Below are positions 21,478-30,344 of a stretch of DNA of 43,206 nucleotides, piece after piece (position 1 is the stretch's first letter; each line of letters begins with the position of its first letter). Below the pieces are notes generated by a model. That model made no database searches and was not told where the DNA came from. It was given only the letters and a program-made list of their open reading frames with translations. Where the stretch lies: the IMG/VR virus record IMGVR_UViG_3300034418_013339, positions 1 through 43,206 of that record. One strand, written 5' to 3'. Both the position numbers and the translations under genes were made by a program. This DNA is from a virus.

Positions 21478-22908
21478 ATGAAAGAAGGTTACATTAAGCA
21501 CGGAGATAGAAAAAAAATTCTACTCCTGACGGATGACATTAGAGTTCATTCTGGGGTTGCTCAAATTGGTCGTGAAATGGTTATTAATACCTCACACCGT
21601 TATAATTGGGTTCAAATTGCTGGAGCTATCAACCACCCTGAAAAAGGTAAAAGAATTGATATTTCAGCAGATACTAATCAAAAAGCAGGTATTACTGATT
21701 CTTCAGTAATATTATACCCTACAGATGGTTATGGTACTCCTGAGTTAGTAAGACAAATTGTTAAACAAGAAAAAATTGATGCTATTTTTCTTATCACTGA
21801 CCCAAGATATTTTACTTGGTTATTCCAGATTGAAAATGAAATACGTAGACAAGTTCCTATTGCTTATTTAAACATTTGGGATGATTACCCCGCTCCAATG
21901 TATAATAAAGAGTTTTATGAATCTTGTGATGCTTTGTTTGGTATTTCTAAACAAACTGTAAATATTAACAGAATTGTGTTGGGGGATAAAGCTAAAAGTA
22001 GAATTACTAAATACGTCCCTCACGGATTAAATGATAAGAATTTTAGAATCTTAAAACAAGGAGATCCTGAAGTACAAGAATTTAGAAATTATCTTACTAG
22101 AGGTAAAGAATATGATTTTATTCTTTTATTTAATTCTAGAAACATTAGACGTAAATCAATTCCAGATACTCTTTTAGCTTGGAAATTATTTATTGATCAA
22201 CTTCCAAAAGAAAAAGCAGATAAGTGTTTATTTGTTTTACACACAGAAGCTGTAAGCGATGCTGGAACTGATCTACCAGCCGTAATTGAATATCTGTTTC
22301 CTGATAATGATACTAATGTTGTCCTATCAACAGATAAATTACCTACTGAAAAGATGAATTTGTTGTATAATTGTGTTGATGGTGCTATTTTACTTTCATC
22401 TGCTGAGGGTTGGGGTTTATCACTTACAGAAGCACTATTAACTGGTACTCCCATTATTGCTAACGTAACAGGTGGTATGCAAGATCAAATGCGTTTTGAA
22501 GATGAAAATGGCAGTTGGATCGATTTTGATGCTGATTTCCCTTCTAACCATAGAGGTACTTATAAAAAGCATGGTGAATGGGCTTTGCCTGTTTATCCTA
22601 CTAGTTTATCTATTGTAGGTTCACCCCTTACTCCTTATATTTTTGATGATAGATGTAGTGCTGAAGATGCTACTAATCGTATAATGGAGTTGTATAATAT
22701 GAGTTCTGAAGAAAGAAAAAATCGTGGATCAAAAGGTAGAGAATGGGGTGCTGGAGATGAAGCAGGTTTTACATCAGAAAAAATGTCTCAACGTATTATC
22801 GAAGGGATGGATGAGTTATTTTCAACTTGGCAACCAAGAGAGAAGTTTGAGTTTTTAAAAGACACTGATTTTGAACCAAGAGTTTTAAAACATAAATTAA
22901 TTTATTAA
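21478..22908 (+). CDS. GT-B glycosyltransferase (GT4-like)
   Basis: A 476-aa cytoplasmic glycosyltransferase. Seen: KILLLTDDIRVHSGVAQIGR at the N terminus (donor/acceptor glycine loop), YVPHGLNDKNF, FNSRNIRRKSIPDTLLAW, and the C-terminal donor-binding GAILLSSAEGWGLSLTEALL with E-x7-E and GTPIIANVTGGMQDQ. The nucleotide-sugar donor cannot be told from sequence. First enzyme after the RHH regulator; TAATG overlap to the next transferase. Confidence 0.88.
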   Translation: MKEGYIKHGDRKKILLLTDDIRVHSGVAQIGREMVINTSHRYNWVQIAGAINHPEKGKRIDISADTNQKAGITDSSVILYPTDGYGTPELVRQIVKQEKIDAIFLITDPRYFTWLFQIENEIRRQVPIAYLNIWDDYPAPMYNKEFYESCDALFGISKQTVNINRIVLGDKAKSRITKYVPHGLNDKNFRILKQGDPEVQEFRNYLTRGKEYDFILLFNSRNIRRKSIPDTLLAWKLFIDQLPKEKADKCLFVLHTEAVSDAGTDLPAVIEYLFPDNDTNVVLSTDKLPTEKMNLLYNCVDGAILLSSAEGWGLSLTEALLTGTPIIANVTGGMQDQMRFEDENGSWIDFDADFPSNHRGTYKKHGEWALPVYPTSLSIVGSPLTPYIFDDRCSAEDATNRIMELYNMSSEERKNRGSKGREWGAGDEAGFTSEKMSQRIIEGMDELFSTWQPREKFEFLKDTDFEPRVLKHKLIY

Positions 22909-24209
22909 TGAAAAATACATTTTACGTAAGTTGTCCTATAGACACATATTCAGGTTATGGTGCTCGATCTCGAGATTTTGTTAAAGCTCTTATTGAATTA
23001 GATCAGTATGATGTAAGAATTGTACCTCAAAGGTGGGGATCTACTCCTATGAATTTTATTGATGATCACTTTAAAACTTGGGGATTCTTAAAAGAATACT
23101 TTTCATCTCCTCAAATGATTGAACAACCTGACATTTGGTGTCAAATTACAGTTCCAAATGAATTCCAACCTATTGGGAAATATAATATTGGTTTAACAGC
23201 TGGTATTGAGACTACAGCTTGTATTCACTCATGGATTGAAGGTTGTAATAGAATGAATTTAATTCTTACTTCATCAAATCATTCAAAGAAAGTATTTGAA
23301 ACTACTTCATATTCAGCTGAAAAAGATGGTCAAAAGATTGAAATTAAATTAAACGTCCCTATTGAAGTTATTACAGAAGGAGCTAATTTAGATGTTTATA
23401 AACCTCTAGATACTCCTATGAAAAACAATGACTTACATCAAGCATTAAAAGAAATTCCTGAATCATTTGCTTATTTATTTGTAGGTCATTGGATGCAGGG
23501 AGACTTAGGCCAAGACAGAAAAAATGTTGGTTTATTGATTAAAGCATTCTATGAACTGTTTAAAAATAAAACTAAAAAACCTGCATTAATCCTAAAAACA
23601 AGTGGAGCTGGGTCTTCTTATATGGATAGAAGAGAAATTCAACGTAAGATTACTTCTATTAGAAAAAGTGTCCCCTCAGATAATTTACCTAATGTATATC
23701 TTCTCCACGGAGAATTTACTGATGAGGAAATGAATGAGTTATACAATCACTCAAAAGTAAAAGCAATGGTTAGTTTAACTAAAGGAGAAGGATTTGGAAG
23801 ACCATTACTCGAATTTAGTTTAACTAACAAACCTGTTATTACTACAGGTTGGTCCGGCCATACAGATTTCCTTAAACCTGAGTTTAGTGGTTTATTAGGA
23901 GGTACTTTAAGTAATGTTCATCCTTCAGCTGCTAATGATTTCTTAATAAAAGAATCTCAATGGTTTGATGCTGACCATAACCATATAGGTCATTTTATGA
24001 CTGATGTTTATAACAATTATAAAGATTGGAAAGTAAAAGGTAAACGTCAAGGTTATTTTAGTAGAACTAATTTTGGGTTTGAAAATATGAAATCTCAAAT
24101 TACAGATACCTTTACTAAATACCTCCCAGAATTACCTAAAAAAGTTGAATTAAAACTTCCTAATTTAAAGGAAATTAAATTACCTAAAAAAGAAACAGTA
24201 AATGGATAA
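22908..24209 (+). CDS. GT-B glycosyltransferase (GT4-like)
   Basis: A 433-aa protein. Seen: YVSCPIDTYSGYGARSRDFV, NIGLTAGIETTACIHSWI, EVITEGANLDVYKP, FVGHWMQGDLGQDRKNVGLL (the G-x(n)-R-K/KN donor site) and VSLTKGEGFGRPLLEFSLTN with E-x7-E. A pair with the preceding gene; the two may act in sequence on one glycan. It ends with a repetitive charged tail (LPNLKEIKLPKKE). Confidence 0.87.
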   Translation: MKNTFYVSCPIDTYSGYGARSRDFVKALIELDQYDVRIVPQRWGSTPMNFIDDHFKTWGFLKEYFSSPQMIEQPDIWCQITVPNEFQPIGKYNIGLTAGIETTACIHSWIEGCNRMNLILTSSNHSKKVFETTSYSAEKDGQKIEIKLNVPIEVITEGANLDVYKPLDTPMKNNDLHQALKEIPESFAYLFVGHWMQGDLGQDRKNVGLLIKAFYELFKNKTKKPALILKTSGAGSSYMDRREIQRKITSIRKSVPSDNLPNVYLLHGEFTDEEMNELYNHSKVKAMVSLTKGEGFGRPLLEFSLTNKPVITTGWSGHTDFLKPEFSGLLGGTLSNVHPSAANDFLIKESQWFDADHNHIGHFMTDVYNNYKDWKVKGKRQGYFSRTNFGFENMKSQITDTFTKYLPELPKKVELKLPNLKEIKLPKKETVNG

Positions 24210-24663
24210 TTTAATTAATTGTGATCGTTGTGGGGGAGATGCCTGCTACGTTCAAGAAATAAATCAAGATATTAAAAACTATCAATGTATGGGGTGTGGT
24301 TTTGTAACTAATTCCCTTATGAAACAAGGTTCTCAATTTTTTGAAGAGCAAATGGAACTTCTTCCTAACCTATATAAAGAATTAATGGGTGAAGATGAAG
24401 AAGGTAAAATTTGGATGCCCGCTACTATTAATTTACCTTCCCAAGGAATGGTATTTGCTAATGGTACTAGTGTTGAAAATTGGAAATGGGCAGCTGTCCA
24501 ATCAGTAAAAGTAAAACCTGAGGAAAAGGAAAAATACCCAATCCCAGGCAAACCCGGAGAGTTCTATGAACAAAGAATGGATATGGAAACTCTTAAAGAA
24601 TTTGATGAAAAAGATTTTGTTGAAGCATTAGATTATATTGGAATTTTTAACAATCCTGAGTAA
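24202..24663 (+). CDS. Zinc-ribbon phage protein of unknown function
   Basis: A 153-aa protein. The N terminus carries CDRCGGDAC and then CMGCGF (CxxC and CxxC, about 7-32), a zinc ribbon; the rest is acidic with NLPSQGMVFANG and VENWKWAAVQSV. No enzymatic motif. Probably a nucleic-acid or protein-binding accessory factor. Overlaps the transferase genes on both sides, so it is co-expressed with them. Confidence 0.65.
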   Translation: MDNLINCDRCGGDACYVQEINQDIKNYQCMGCGFVTNSLMKQGSQFFEEQMELLPNLYKELMGEDEEGKIWMPATINLPSQGMVFANGTSVENWKWAAVQSVKVKPEEKEKYPIPGKPGEFYEQRMDMETLKEFDEKDFVEALDYIGIFNNPE

Positions 24664-25286
24664 TGAAAATAAGTTATGCCCTTACAGTTTGTAATGAATT
24701 TTTAGAGATACAACGTTTAATTGATTTTCTCTTAAAACATAAAAGAGATCAAGATGAAGTTGTTATAGTATTTGATTATAAAAATGGTAGTGAATCTGTA
24801 GAAGAATACCTTAGATCCAAATCAGTTAATGATTCTAAATTTAGATGGTATCCTTTTCCATTTGATGGAGACTTCTCAGCGTTAAAAAATTATCTTACTA
24901 AAAATTGTGTTGGAGATTATATTTTTCAAATTGATGCTGATGAAGTTCCTAGTTTAGATTTAATGCAGTATTTACCAGCTATTTTAGAAGCAAATAATGT
25001 TGATGCTTTAAGAGTACCTCGTGTGAATACTGTAGAAGGTTTAACTCAAGAACATATTCAGAAATGGAGATGGGCTGTTGATAGTAGGGGTAGAGTAAAT
25101 TGGCCTGATCCTCAATGGCGCATTTATAAAAATAATGGCAAAATTCAATGGAAAAATAAAGTTCACGAAGTGTTGGATGGGTATGAAACTCATAGTATTT
25201 TACCATTAGAAGAAGAATTTGCTTTAGAACACCATAAAGATATTAAACGACAAGAAAAACAAAACAATTATTACGATACATTATGA
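24663..25286 (+). CDS. Glycosyltransferase family 2-like
   Basis: A 207-aa GT-A protein. Seen: ISYALTVCNEFLEIQRLIDF, VVIVFDYKNGSESV, FQIDADEVPSLDL with the DAD(E) metal motif, and WRIYKNNGKIQWKNKVHEVL. It is like short bacterial GT2 enzymes of the LPS-core kind. TAATG overlap upstream and ATGA overlap downstream. Confidence 0.83.
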   Translation: MKISYALTVCNEFLEIQRLIDFLLKHKRDQDEVVIVFDYKNGSESVEEYLRSKSVNDSKFRWYPFPFDGDFSALKNYLTKNCVGDYIFQIDADEVPSLDLMQYLPAILEANNVDALRVPRVNTVEGLTQEHIQKWRWAVDSRGRVNWPDPQWRIYKNNGKIQWKNKVHEVLDGYETHSILPLEEEFALEHHKDIKRQEKQNNYYDTL

Positions 25287-25681
25287 GAAAATACTTACCA
25301 ACTCTTAGCGAATTAGTAGATCGCTTATCAATTGTTCAACTTAAAGAAGTATTCATTCCAGAACATAAAGATGAATATGCTGAAGAAATTGAAGCCATTG
25401 TTCATGATATCCAAATGCTATTAGATGAACAAGATGGTAAAGTAACAGCAGAAACTATCCGTGCTATCGTTGTATTATCGCAAATGAATCTTCATATATG
25501 GCATAACGAATCTAATTATCGTAAGGGTATTAAAGACGGTAATAACCTGGAATTAACGCATGGTTTGAATGGTATCCGTAACACAGCCAAAAACCGAATC
25601 CAGGAAGTAGTAGGTGGTAGAAAAGATTATAAAATTGATTGTTTAGCTGCTGAATTCAAAGACTGGGAAATTTCATGGTAA
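25283..25681 (+). CDS. Helical protein of unknown function in the glycan island
   Basis: A 132-aa protein: LPTLSELVDRLSIVQLKEVF, then a long helical region with LHIWHNESNYRKGIKDGNN and LNGIRNTAKNRIQEVV. It resembles small proteins that sit among surface-glycan genes, but I cannot name the family. Slightly richer in G+C than the genes around it. ATGA overlap upstream, 7-nt overlap downstream. Confidence 0.6.
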   Translation: MRKYLPTLSELVDRLSIVQLKEVFIPEHKDEYAEEIEAIVHDIQMLLDEQDGKVTAETIRAIVVLSQMNLHIWHNESNYRKGIKDGNNLELTHGLNGIRNTAKNRIQEVVGGRKDYKIDCLAAEFKDWEISW

Positions 25682-26544
25682 TTAAACATAAATTTTTTAA
25701 TCCAAGAACTTTAAAATACTTTGAAGAAAGGTATAAGGATCTTCCTATTACTTTGTTTTGGGATTATGTTCCTCAAAGCAGAGAAGAATTAAATATTAAT
25801 CCTTATAATATCTTTTTAGCTCATGAACCTAATGATTTTTTTGGAATTCAAGGTTGGATAGCAGCGAATCATCAAGCATTTAATGCTGTTCTTTCTTGGG
25901 ATAAAAACATTTTAGCTAAATGTACTAATGGTATTGAATTTTATTGTGGGTGGATGTTTGATTCAGAATTCTTTAATCCTACAGAAAAAACATTTGAAGT
26001 TTCTTTTTTAAGTGGGGTTAAAGATATTACTAGAGGTCATCAATTTAGACAATATGTTTTAACCTTAGAAAATTTAATTAAAATACCTAAAAAGTGGTAT
26101 AAAGTTTTAGATGATTTTGATCACGAAAAAAATGTAAGACCAGGGTACACTGAATATTCTAAAGATTTATCTCATATTCCTGATGGGGTTAATCCTGAAA
26201 CCTATGGTAAACAATTTTTATTTGATAGTATGTTCCACGTTGCTATTGAAAATGTGCAATATGATAATTGGTATACAGAAAAAATCCAACAAGCTTTTCT
26301 TAATAAAACTATTCCTGTATATTGGGGGTGTACTAATTTAGAACAAGTTGGATATGATCCTAGGGGAGTAATTACCTTTAATACTGGAGAAGAATTAATT
26401 AATATTCTAAACCGATTAACCCCAGAAGAATATACTAAAAGATTACCTTTTGTAGAATATAATTATGAAGTAGCAAAACAAGATACTTTAAAAAATAAAT
26501 TAAGTTACATTTTAGATCAAATTAAAGTTTTAAATAATTTATGA
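25675..26544 (+). CDS. GT10-like glycosyltransferase (fucosyltransferase type)
   Basis: A 289-aa protein. The C-terminal half has FHVAIENVQYDNWYTEKIQQ followed by AFLNKTIPVYWGC (about 183-215), closely matching the GT10 donor-binding signature (F-x-I/V-A-x-E-N, Y-x-T-E-K, P-V-Y-x-G). GT10 enzymes use GDP-fucose. This window can make other GDP-deoxysugars, so the donor may be one of them (inference). The N-terminal half is poorly conserved, as usual for acceptor domains. Confidence 0.78.
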   Translation: MVIKHKFFNPRTLKYFEERYKDLPITLFWDYVPQSREELNINPYNIFLAHEPNDFFGIQGWIAANHQAFNAVLSWDKNILAKCTNGIEFYCGWMFDSEFFNPTEKTFEVSFLSGVKDITRGHQFRQYVLTLENLIKIPKKWYKVLDDFDHEKNVRPGYTEYSKDLSHIPDGVNPETYGKQFLFDSMFHVAIENVQYDNWYTEKIQQAFLNKTIPVYWGCTNLEQVGYDPRGVITFNTGEELINILNRLTPEEYTKRLPFVEYNYEVAKQDTLKNKLSYILDQIKVLNNL

Positions 26545-27017
26545 TTTTCCCCGAAGTAAAAATTTACGAACCAGATGCCTTTGAAGACCATAGAGGCGAA
26601 CTTTATACTTTATTTAAACAAGAAGAACACGAGTTAGTTTTTAATCACGATAAAGTATCAATTTCCCACAAAAATGTTTTAAGGGGTTTACACGGAGATA
26701 ATAAATCGTGGAAACATATTTCTTGTTTAGCAGGTGAAATTTATCTAGTGGTAGTAGATTATAGACCCAAATCTGAAAATTTTATGAAATGGGATTCTAC
26801 TATGATTTCATCTAAAAATAGAAGATCAGTATTAGTTCCTCCTGGATTTTTAAATGGGCATTTAATTTTAAGTGATGAAGCAACATTTTTCTACAAATGG
26901 TCTTATCCTGGCAAATACCCTGATGTTGATGATCAAATTTCTTTAAAATGGGATAACCCAAGATTAGGAATTAATTGGCCTATTTCTAATCCTATTTTAT
27001 CTAAGCGTGATAGTTAA
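26541..27017 (+). CDS. RmlC-like cupin (dTDP-4-keto-sugar 3,5-epimerase family)
   Basis: A 158-aa protein. Seen: FEDHRGELYTLF, NVLRGLHGD with the catalytic-type His, AGEIYLVVVDYRP, VPPGFLNGHLILSDEA and FYKWSYPGKYPD with the Tyr found in RmlC active sites. A single-base (C3 or C5) epimerase or a 3,4-ketoisomerase relative is possible. It probably works on a 4-keto-deoxysugar from the GMD-like enzyme. ATGA overlap upstream; 36 nt gap after it. Confidence 0.8.
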   Translation: MIFPEVKIYEPDAFEDHRGELYTLFKQEEHELVFNHDKVSISHKNVLRGLHGDNKSWKHISCLAGEIYLVVVDYRPKSENFMKWDSTMISSKNRRSVLVPPGFLNGHLILSDEATFFYKWSYPGKYPDVDDQISLKWDNPRLGINWPISNPILSKRDS

Positions 27018-27053
27018 AAATTTCTTTATTATATTAAACAAAAACAATAACAT

Positions 27054-27593
27054 ATGAAAAAAGCACTTATTCTTACTTATTCTGGTTATCAAGACCACGA
27101 ATTAATTTATCCTTATCATAGTTTGAAGGAAAATGGTTTTGATGTTACTTTAGTAGCGAATCAATTAGGAAGATTTTATGGTATTTTAGGAACACATATG
27201 GTGTGTGATGTTCTTACTACTGATTTTGAGGATTCTAGCAACAGAGAAAAATATCTTGAATATGATCTATTAGTAATTCCTGGAGGGGTTAAAGCACTAG
27301 AAAAACTTCGTTTAGAAAAAGGTGTTGTTGAGTTTGTTCGTGAATGGGATGATTTAGACAAAACTATTTTCTCAGTATGTAACGGAGCCCAACTAATGAT
27401 TACAGCTGGTATCTTAAAAGGTAGAACAGTATCAGGATACTATGCTATTGAAGCTGATATTAATAATGCAGGTGCTACTTACCATAGAGGCCCAGTTGTG
27501 GTAGATGGTAATATTATTTCTTGCCCTCATTATGATTTTATGGGTGAGTGGATGAGAACCGGATATGAAGTATTTGAACAAAGAGGAAAATGA
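27054..27593 (+). CDS. DJ-1/PfpI superfamily protein
   Basis: A 179-aa protein with KKALILTYSGYQDHELIYPY at the start, LLVIPGGVKALEKL (with the Glu/Gly oxyanion loop region) and the nucleophile elbow FSVCNGAQLMITAGIL (Cys at about 108). A hydrolase, chaperone or glyoxalase-like deglycase role is possible. In a sugar-nucleotide cluster a role against reactive carbonyls is conceivable. ATGA overlap with the cupin gene. Confidence 0.82.
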   Translation: MKKALILTYSGYQDHELIYPYHSLKENGFDVTLVANQLGRFYGILGTHMVCDVLTTDFEDSSNREKYLEYDLLVIPGGVKALEKLRLEKGVVEFVREWDDLDKTIFSVCNGAQLMITAGILKGRTVSGYYAIEADINNAGATYHRGPVVVDGNIISCPHYDFMGEWMRTGYEVFEQRGK

Positions 27594-28252
27594 GTTACGA
27601 ATCAACAATAGTAAAAAAACCTTGGGGTTACGAATATCTTGCTTATGAGAATGAGCACGTAGCCCTCTGGTTTCTTTATATCAAACACACACATTCAACC
27701 TCATTACATTGTCACCCTAAAAAAACTACTGGATTAACTTTATTGGATGGTCAAGCAGAAGTATCATTCTTTAACCATACCAATAAACTAAATCCAGGTA
27801 ATAAAGTGATGATTAGAAAAGGATTGTTTCACTCTACAAAAGCTACTTCAGAAAAAGGAGCTTATGTTTTTGAAATTGAAACTCCTGTAGATAAACAAGA
27901 TTTAGTTCGTTTTAGAGATAGCTACGGGCGTGAAGGTAAACCTTATGAAGATAGTACTCATGAAATGCCTAAAGCTGAAGATTGTCTTTGGATCACAGAT
28001 GAACCTAAAGATTACGATTTTGCCAATTGTGTTCTTTCTATAAAGAATATTACTGATGTTTCTATGTTTGAAGAAATTGATAATAAACATAATGTAATGT
28101 TCCTTAAAGGTGGTTTACAAGCAGATTATGGTCAAAATGTAGCAGGGCCTGGTGATGTAGTTGCTTCAAGTGTTATCAAACAACTAATTGAAGTATTCCA
28201 TAAAGTAGACCCAGAAACTTTAGTAATGATTATTAAACCAAATGAACAGTAA
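27590..28252 (+). CDS. Cupin protein, mannose-6-phosphate isomerase-like
   Basis: A 220-aa protein. Seen: VKKPWGYEYLAYEN (8-21), SLHCHPKKTTGLTLLDGQAE with the metal histidines, and NPGNKVMIRKGLFHSTKA with the second half of the cupin motif; the C-terminal third looks like a degenerate second cupin repeat. Related proteins are sugar-phosphate isomerases or sugar-binding regulators. Linked by ATGA and an 11-nt overlap to the HAD gene. Confidence 0.72.
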   Translation: MSYESTIVKKPWGYEYLAYENEHVALWFLYIKHTHSTSLHCHPKKTTGLTLLDGQAEVSFFNHTNKLNPGNKVMIRKGLFHSTKATSEKGAYVFEIETPVDKQDLVRFRDSYGREGKPYEDSTHEMPKAEDCLWITDEPKDYDFANCVLSIKNITDVSMFEEIDNKHNVMFLKGGLQADYGQNVAGPGDVVASSVIKQLIEVFHKVDPETLVMIIKPNEQ

Positions 28253-28631
28253 TAATTTCCCTCCAGGTTTTGAGAATGAAGCTAATAATTTAGCTATTGA
28301 TTTTGATGGAGTAATCCATAATATGGATAAAGGTTTTCACGATGGAACTTGTTATGGAGATCCTTTACCTGGTTCTTTAGAAGCGATTCGTGAATTATCT
28401 AAAAAATATCGTATTATTATTTTCACAGCAAAGGCAAAACCTAATCGTCCATTAGTAAATGGAAAAACTGGGGTTCAATTAGTAGAAGAATGGTTAGACA
28501 AATATGGTATTTTAGATTGTGTTGTCGAAATCACGGCTGAAAAACCTAGAGCTATTCTTTATATTGATGATAATGGTTACAGACATACTGATTGGGAATC
28601 AACATTAAATTTTTTAGAAAGTTATGAGTAA
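28242..28631 (+). CDS. HAD-superfamily phosphatase-like protein
   Basis: A 129-aa protein with motif I LAIDFDGVIHNMDKG (17-31), motif II IIIFTAKAKP and motif IV LYIDDNGYRHTDW; the Lys of motif III lies in EKPRAIL. A small capless HAD hydrolase, likely acting on a sugar phosphate or nucleotide. It overlaps the E1 alpha gene by 8 nt. Confidence 0.8.
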   Translation: MNSNNFPPGFENEANNLAIDFDGVIHNMDKGFHDGTCYGDPLPGSLEAIRELSKKYRIIIFTAKAKPNRPLVNGKTGVQLVEEWLDKYGILDCVVEITAEKPRAILYIDDNGYRHTDWESTLNFLESYE

Positions 28632-29457
28632 TTTTAGATTAGAAGTATTTAAAAAAGCTTCATTTTGTAGACATTTTGAAAATCAGGTTTACAAAGTAGC
28701 CCAAGATAAACATATTAAATTTCCTTTTTATCTGTCAGCAGGTCAAGAATTTATTCCTGCTACCCTTTATACTTTTTTAGAAAAAAAAGGAGTCGACACC
28801 AATGTTTTTATTCAGCATAGAGGGCATTCTCATTATTTAAGTAAAGGAGCTGACCCTGTTCAACTAATTGATGAATTATTAGGTCGTAAAAGTGGTTGTG
28901 CTAATGGGATGGGGGGTTCAGCTTCAATCCATTCAATTGAAAAAGATATTTTTGGACATGACGGGTTAATGGGTAGTCAAGTACCTATTGCTGTAGGTCA
29001 CGCTTACCAAACTCGCAAACCTACTATTGTGGTAATGGGTGATGCTTCAGCTGAAGAAGATTATGTTTTAGGAGCATTAGGTTGGGCATCTACTAAAAAA
29101 TTACCTGTTTTGTTTGTTGTTGAAGATAATAATTTATCTATCTTAACTGAAAAAAGAGTAAGACGTAATTGGGAAATGGAAGATGTAGCTAAATCTTTTA
29201 ATATGGAAGCTTTTACAGTTGATGATAATCCTGTAATGTTAAGAAATGTTTTAGAAAATTGGGATTTTGAAAGTCCTATGTTAGTAAATGTCAATACTAT
29301 TAGAAAATACTGGCACGCTGGAGCTGGAACTGATGGAGATTATTTTGACAGATATGAAGATGAAAAATCTATTTTAGGTACTGAAGCAGAACAAATTGAT
29401 ATTGAAAATAAATCACTAGTAGAAAAGTTATGGCAACAACAGTTAGAGATACAATAA
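28624..29457 (+). CDS. TPP-dependent dehydrogenase E1 alpha-like subunit
   Basis: A 277-aa protein, shorter than PDH E1 alpha (about 320-400 aa). Seen: YLSAGQEFIPATLYTFLEKK, IQHRGHSHYLSKGADP, GCANGMGGSASIH, and the thiamine-diphosphate motif MGDASAEEDYVLGALGWAST ending VVEDNN (139-170), with GDA instead of GDG. No E2 or E3 genes occur, so it is not a full oxidative complex. With the beta partner it probably makes an enamine from a 2-oxoacid and transfers a two-carbon unit to a sugar, like the avilamycin AviB1/AviB2 pair (inference). Confidence 0.85.
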   Translation: MSNFRLEVFKKASFCRHFENQVYKVAQDKHIKFPFYLSAGQEFIPATLYTFLEKKGVDTNVFIQHRGHSHYLSKGADPVQLIDELLGRKSGCANGMGGSASIHSIEKDIFGHDGLMGSQVPIAVGHAYQTRKPTIVVMGDASAEEDYVLGALGWASTKKLPVLFVVEDNNLSILTEKRVRRNWEMEDVAKSFNMEAFTVDDNPVMLRNVLENWDFESPMLVNVNTIRKYWHAGAGTDGDYFDRYEDEKSILGTEAEQIDIENKSLVEKLWQQQLEIQ

Positions 29458-30344
29458 AAGAAATTACACGAAAACATCTTACAGAAGATTTGGGCAAATG
29501 TTATGGTCAATGTCTTACAGCAGTAGGATGGGTAGGTGGAACTTTACCGGAAATGTATGAAGAAGATGGTATGGTTGAATTTTCAATGGCTGATGTTGCT
29601 GGGGGATCTATTGCTACTGGTATTGCTCTAGCTGGAGGTAGACCACTTTATGTAGTACGTTATCAAGGATTTCAATGGTATAATTTAGTATCAGTAGTTA
29701 ATTATGCTGCTAAATCTAAAGAAATTTGGGGTCGTCCTTGTCCTATTTTTGTTAGAAGTATTGCTATGGAAGGTGGAGTTGGTCCTGTAGCTGGTTCTTC
29801 ACACCATTCACTAGCTCAAAGAATGCCAGGTATTAAAGTATTAGCTCCTATGACTCCTGGTGAATACCAATTTGCTTATGATTCTTTTATGGCTGATGAT
29901 GATCCTTATTACATTTCAGAACATAGAAAATCTTATGACAATGATAAAGAATTACCTGATGTATTACATGATACCAAAGTAGATTTTACTTGGTTTCCAA
30001 TTTCTATTACTCGTTTAGAAATGGAAAAAGTAATGGAATTAGCAAACAAAGAAAATATTAAAATAAATATTTTCCACCAGTTATGGATTAAACCTTTTGA
30101 TGTACTTCCTGAGTGGACTGAGTCTCTTAAAAATTCTCGTTTTGGTGGTTTAGTTACTGATGATGATTATGTAGAAGGAGCCGCAAGTAGTATTGCTAAT
30201 GAATTAAGTTTGGCTTCTAGAAAAAATGTATGGACATTAGGCCTAGAACCACGTACAGCAGGTTTTCACCCAACAGTAGATAATCTGCCCCCAAGTGCTG
30301 AAAAAATAGTTGAAAAATTAAAACAAATTAAATATGGGATTTAA
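29430..30344 (+). CDS. TPP-dependent dehydrogenase E1 beta-like subunit
   Basis: A 304-aa transketolase-like subunit. Seen: FSMADVAGGSIATGIALAGG (51-70), RPLYVVRYQGFQWY, GPVAGSSHHSLAQRMPGIKV and LAPMTPGEYQFAYDSF, then a C-terminal transketolase domain. The Glu that normally activates the TPP aminopyrimidine (TPIxE) appears as Asp55 (FSMAD), a conservative change. It overlaps the alpha gene by 28 nt, which points to a heterodimer translated together. Confidence 0.85.
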   Translation: MATTVRDTIKEITRKHLTEDLGKCYGQCLTAVGWVGGTLPEMYEEDGMVEFSMADVAGGSIATGIALAGGRPLYVVRYQGFQWYNLVSVVNYAAKSKEIWGRPCPIFVRSIAMEGGVGPVAGSSHHSLAQRMPGIKVLAPMTPGEYQFAYDSFMADDDPYYISEHRKSYDNDKELPDVLHDTKVDFTWFPISITRLEMEKVMELANKENIKINIFHQLWIKPFDVLPEWTESLKNSRFGGLVTDDDYVEGAASSIANELSLASRKNVWTLGLEPRTAGFHPTVDNLPPSAEKIVEKLKQIKYGI

